Shown here: piece after piece, positions 61,114 to 64,000 of the stretch | Layout: the number at the start of each line of letters is the position of its first letter | Position numbering within the stretch: the stretch's first letter is position 1 | Source of the DNA: CAZBXE01 sp964496125 | Lineage (GTDB): Bacteria > Chlamydiota > Chlamydiia > Chlamydiales > CAZBXE01 | Length of the DNA stretch: 64,000 bases | Direction: 5' to 3' | NCBI GenBank assembly: GCA_964496125.1 | Contig: CAZBXE010000001.1 | Coordinates: 62,001 to 126,000 of the forward strand | Notes under the pieces: generated by a model | Told to the model about the DNA's origin: nothing | Seen by the model: the letters and a program-made list of their open reading frames with translations, nothing else | The model's database searches: none | Translations under genes and position numbers: made by a program

Positions 61114-62736
61114 TTAAGTTTGTTTCAAGAAGGTAACATATTGATAGAGAGATTTATATTGATCGAGGTTTTGCACCATCCCTGGTCTTTGCAAGCTCAT
61201 TTGCAATACGAGCGAGTAGATATTTGGTTGAAACTCTTCCACTGGTTTGCCTGCTTTGCAATGTTGATCAAAGAGGAGGTTGATTTCATAAGCCGCGCAA
61301 AAAGTTCCCGTTCTGCCAATACCGGATTTGCAGTGCACGATGAAGGGTCGGTTTGTGTTTACTTGTCTTTTTACTTCTTCTACGAGCATGTGTAGGCTAG
61401 AAGGTGGGATGGCAGTGCCATCAGGCCAAGCTCTATAACGCAGTTGTTTTATGGTCTTTGTGTTTTGCTGCTTTAGATAGCTAAACTCTTTTAGATCTAA
61501 GGTGGAAGAGATTGAAGAAGTCGTTGTGCTGACCCAACGAAAAGAATCTTCTTCAATTTCACGTCCCAAATCACCATATTCATGTGACTGCGGCAAGGAG
61601 ACTACGACTTCGACCTCCTCCTGCGCGACCAGTTTCTTAAAATAAGCAATTTCTCCGTCATATATGGGTCCAATAGTAGCAATGAACTCTCTTATCCCCG
61701 TCCTCACAGGGGTTGCATAAATAGGATCGACTCTTTCTCCTCGGACTGTAAGTCGGTTGTCATTGAAGGGATACCACCCTACAAGGATTGAAAGTTCTCT
61801 TGTGTCGCTAGAAAGAGCTGTATAGAGTTTCTCGTTCATTTCCCTTTCTTCCTTGAGTAATTCAAACTCACTTGCGTACAGTTTTGGATCATCCGCAGGT
61901 GGCATGAAAAGGTGCTGCGGTGCTTTTTCTAGGGCTATAAGAAGGCAGAGTTTTATATAATTTTTTTGGTGCTCAATTGTCGGATATACATCTGTAATTT
62001 TTCTGTAGAGGGAAGGAAAAAATTTCTCAATACGCAGGTAAGTGCTTTGTATAAGGCGGCTTAGAATTGGTTCTAGAGCATGCGGAGGATCTTCTGTGAC
62101 TTGCGGCGCAACTGATAAATGGGGTATGTTTCTTGCGTTTTTGATGGTTGTCAGTTCGAGAGGTACTGAGGTGTCATTTTGGATTCCCATCTTTTCAAGC
62201 AGAAGCGCGCTTATGAAGGGATGATGTGCGTTCATAGAAGACCAAAAGGGACTTAGCATAAGATCAAATTCACCAGCCGGGTTTTGGTTCTCTCCCAGAA
62301 GTTGTATCGAAAGAGAAACGACTTTGATGTAAGCTTTTTTTACCTCATGAGCTATCAGTTGCTCGATTGTCTTGCAGTCTTCTAGAAGCGGGGGAGTAAC
62401 GTAGAGAATCATCGGGAGATTGCGATCGATGGCTTCCTCTACGAGATTTGCAAGAACGTGTAGGGTGTCGGGGAGGTGCTTTCCTGTTTGTTCATGCACA
62501 ACGGACGCCTCGAGCAGCATGCCTTTGATGTCATATTGGAGAGCGGGAAGCTCTGGATCTTGAGGATTTTCTCTAGTATCTGCAATCCAGACCAGAGGCA
62601 GTGGGGTGTTTCGTAGAGGGTAATGAGGCCAGGTTTTCGAAAGCTCGTAAGCGATTTTCGTTAGGTTGATGGCAGGCTGTTTTTCTATGTATTGTGTGGA
62701 GAGTGTTTGTTTGGCATTGATAGTTGGGGACGACAT
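61114..62736 (-). CDS. PTP-type tyrosine phosphatase
   Basis: 540 residues. Unknown N-terminal domain (~1-290) with weak likeness to its neighbour, then a full PTP domain: WPD loop 437-439 (general acid Asp439), P-loop HCKSGIGRTG 468-477 (Cys469, Arg475), Q-loop RPGMVQNLDQY with Gln522. Conserved signatures suggest an active phosphotyrosine phosphatase. First gene of the operon; the domain is the class of Yersinia YopH and Salmonella SptP. The C-terminal spacing after the P-loop is the same 63 residues in both copies, so they are tandem duplicates. Confidence 0.9.
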   Translation of the reverse strand: MSSPTINAKQTLSTQYIEKQPAINLTKIAYELSKTWPHYPLRNTPLPLVWIADTRENPQDPELPALQYDIKGMLLEASVVHEQTGKHLPDTLHVLANLVEEAIDRNLPMILYVTPPLLEDCKTIEQLIAHEVKKAYIKVVSLSIQLLGENQNPAGEFDLMLSPFWSSMNAHHPFISALLLEKMGIQNDTSVPLELTTIKNARNIPHLSVAPQVTEDPPHALEPILSRLIQSTYLRIEKFFPSLYRKITDVYPTIEHQKNYIKLCLLIALEKAPQHLFMPPADDPKLYASEFELLKEEREMNEKLYTALSSDTRELSILVGWYPFNDNRLTVRGERVDPIYATPVRTGIREFIATIGPIYDGEIAYFKKLVAQEEVEVVVSLPQSHEYGDLGREIEEDSFRWVSTTTSSISSTLDLKEFSYLKQQNTKTIKQLRYRAWPDGTAIPPSSLHMLVEEVKRQVNTNRPFIVHCKSGIGRTGTFCAAYEINLLFDQHCKAGKPVEEFQPNIYSLVLQMSLQRPGMVQNLDQYKSLYQYVTFLKQT

Positions 62737-62772
62737 GCTTCGGAGAGTCCTCTTTTCTAAAAATTAGAAATC

Positions 62773-62801
62773 AGTATTGATGACGGGAAAGTTGTTGTCA
62801 A
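62773..62801 (-). promoter_or_regulatory. Promoter of the phosphatase-kinase operon
   Basis: Minus strand TTGACA (62801-62796), 17 bases, AATACT (62778-62773). Start near 62766; leader ~30 bases with AGAGGA before the ATG at 62736. Confidence 0.6.
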
Positions 62802-62844
62802 CATGAGTTTAATTTGAAGGAGAGGAACTATGCATAAATAACTG

Positions 62845-62899
62845 AAAAATTGAAAGTGCCTCCTTGGTATATTTCCGAATTTCCAATTTGTTTGGGTGT
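62845..62899 (+). repeat. Dispersed intergenic repeat, copy D
   Basis: AATTGAAAGTGCCTCC, TTGGTATATTTCCGAA, then CCAATTTGTTTGGGTG. About three quarters identical to copy C in the same orientation, beside the 5' end of the phosphatase-kinase operon. A partial second unit with TTTAGTTCGTTTGGGTAT follows (to ~62930). Confidence 0.6.
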
Positions 62900-62964
62900 G
62901 TTCCGAGCTTTTTAGTTCGTTTGGGTATAAAACTGCCGGAAGCAAATCTGCAGAATGACAAGTT

Positions 62965-63561
62965 TTAGAACTGGTTGCGGGCGGCAAGGGCTTTGGCAAG
63001 TGTGCCGCCGTCCACATACGCAAAAGTACTTCCCATTGGAAGACCGAAAGCTAGGCGTGAGAGAATAATGCCTCTATCTTGCAATGCCTCTTTCAGATAG
63101 AGAGCTGTTGCATCTCCTTCCAAAGTAGAGTCTAAGGCTATGATCACCTCTTCGATCTTTTCGCTTTCAAGGCGGGATAGAATCTTGCGGAGTGGAAGGG
63201 TTTCTGCTGTCCTTCCCGTAAGAGGAGAGAGAAGAGAGCCTAGCACAAAGTAGTGGCCTTGGTACTCTTTTGTTTCCTCAATGGCAAACACGTCTTTAGG
63301 TGAGGCCACAATGCAGAGAGTTTTTCCATTTCTTTTAGAGGATGAGCAAAAGCCACAGCTCTCGTCGTCTTGAAGGCAGCCGCACGTTTCGCAGATGCGG
63401 ATTAACTTTCTTACCTGTGAAACAACATCTCCAAAATGAGATGTCTTTTCTTCAGACCAACCTAAAATTTCAAAAGCAAATCTTTCTGCTGTTTTTTTAC
63501 CTACACCCGGAAGTTGTTTCAAGACTTCCACAAGTTTTTGCAAGTGTGATGGATATTTCAT
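62965..63561 (-). CDS. recR: Recombination mediator RecR
   Basis: 198 residues from ATG 63561 (frame opens at 63579). Helix-hairpin-helix LKQLPGVGKKTAERFAFEIL, zinc finger CETCGC..CGFC (~52-70), Toprim region with VASPKDVFAIEET and GHYFVLGS, and the end FGLPMGSTFAYVDGGTLAKAL. Works with RecO and RecF in loading RecA. The stop follows TLAKALAARNQF, full length. A 228-base gap to the phosphatase gene holds repeat copy D and the operon promoter. Confidence 0.95.
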   Translation of the reverse strand: MKYPSHLQKLVEVLKQLPGVGKKTAERFAFEILGWSEEKTSHFGDVVSQVRKLIRICETCGCLQDDESCGFCSSSKRNGKTLCIVASPKDVFAIEETKEYQGHYFVLGSLLSPLTGRTAETLPLRKILSRLESEKIEEVIIALDSTLEGDATALYLKEALQDRGIILSRLAFGLPMGSTFAYVDGGTLAKALAARNQF

Positions 63562-63696
63562 ATAGAGAAAGGATAACAAGGGGATTTACTTTCGTCAACA
63601 GGGAAGAAAAGAGGGGGAGATCTTTTGATCAAAACCTGTTGCTAAAACCTTTTGAAAGCGGTTTTCAAAAAAAACAGGGAACAAGAAAAATTTTTC

Positions 63697-63725
63697 TTAT
63701 GCAAAATCAAGTATCTTGGTAAGAT
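63697..63725 (+). promoter_or_regulatory. Possible promoter of the gene at the window end
   Basis: TTATGC at 63697-63702, 17 bases, TAAGAT at 63720-63725; the leader would be ~39 bases, with AAGGAG before the ATG at 63771. Confidence 0.4.
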
Positions 63726-63770
63726 AATTTTTTCTTTGACTCGAAACCGCGTTATAAAGGAGAGAATCGT

Positions 63771-64000
63771 ATGACAAATCCAGTTGTTAGAGGACTAATC
63801 AAGTCTTCGATCGAAGGAGCGGGCCCATGGTGCCATAGTGCATCACGTTTCACAAAAGGGCAAGCAAAACATGATCATGTCAAGTGTGAGTTTGTTCCAA
63901 AAGCTCTTTGGAAGTATGGTCTTGAAAGGGCTGCAGCTCTACGTGATTCTGAGCAAATCTCAGAAGAAGAATATCACAAGCTCGTTGCTCACTGTCACAG
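63771..64000 (+). CDS. Unknown protein, 5' end only (partial)
   Basis: ATG 63771 with AAAGGAGAG upstream; the frame stays open to the window end (76 codons). The visible part begins MTNPVVRGLIKSS and contains three His-Cys pairs (WCHSAS, DHVKCEF, AHCH), which could bind a metal. No family recognised from this piece. Confidence 0.6.
   Translation, partial: MTNPVVRGLIKSSIEGAGPWCHSASRFTKGQAKHDHVKCEFVPKALWKYGLERAAALRDSEQISEEEYHKLVAHCH

Noticed and set aside
63736..63758. TTGACT and TATAAA as promoter of the last gene
   Set aside because: Only 11 bases apart; the TTATGC-17-TAAGAT pair is better spaced.

Overview
The window reads as chromosome of an environmental (amoeba-associated type) member of the Chlamydiae. 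The evidence is gene order. rpsA-nusA-infB-rbfA-truB-ribF next to ychF and the type III secretion genes sctU-sctV-sctW-chaperone reproduces the Chlamydia trachomatis CT088-CT098 block. yicC-gmk-(rpoZ-like)-metG, rpe-efp-accB-accC and ubiA-ubiX are also chlamydial orders. The cytochrome bo oxidase, the eukaryotic-like effector candidates and a mid-40s GC look (by eye, not computed) point away from Chlamydiaceae and toward Waddlia-, Criblamydia- or Parachlamydia-like lineages. I cannot name the species.

Layout. 1-3.7 kb: end of a cytochrome bo oxidase operon with heme O synthase, then a duplicated N-domain protein and a CPBP protease. 3.7-8.6 kb: yicC-gmk-rpoZ-like-metG operon. 8.6-17.4 kb: UbiD decarboxylase, L28, soluble transhydrogenase, and an adenosyltransferase-clpB-glycosyltransferase operon. 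17.5-24.1 kb: type III secretion operon on the minus strand, driven by a near-consensus promoter with a C7 tract. 24.2-34.5 kb: ychF, an inserted BTB-LRR gene, then the conserved translation/transcription block. 34.5-35.0 kb: rpsA leader and a likely 6S RNA. 35-40.6 kb: ACT-less aspartokinase, an unknown 654-residue protein, a USP-type deubiquitinase and BrnQ. 40.6-49.9 kb: rpe-efp-accBC, secreted unknowns, ubiA-ubiX, queG, a YitT family protein, two tRNAs, a lipoprotein and surE. 50-53.3 kb: ttcA-MoxR-DUF5682-like operon. 53.4-56.9 kb: SEC-C mini-protein, two tRNAs, a probably frameshifted gene, an MprF-C-like acyltransferase and a strongly expressed-looking 38-residue lysine-rich protein. 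57-62.9 kb: effector-like island with a helical-repeat protein and a minus-strand operon of two tyrosine phosphatases and a kinase. The window ends with recR and a partial unknown gene.

The most exciting content is the 58.2-62.7 kb operon. It encodes two PTP-type phosphatases (one canonical, one degenerate) and a eukaryotic-like kinase that carries a textbook IQ calmodulin-binding motif at its N-terminus. Together with the USP-type deubiquitinase at 38.1 kb and the BTB-LRR protein at 25.3 kb, the window encodes candidate tools for host phospho-, calcium/calmodulin- and ubiquitin-signalling beside its own secretion machine. A dispersed ~35-45 bp intergenic repeat, four copies, lies beside the secretion cluster and beside these effector-like genes.
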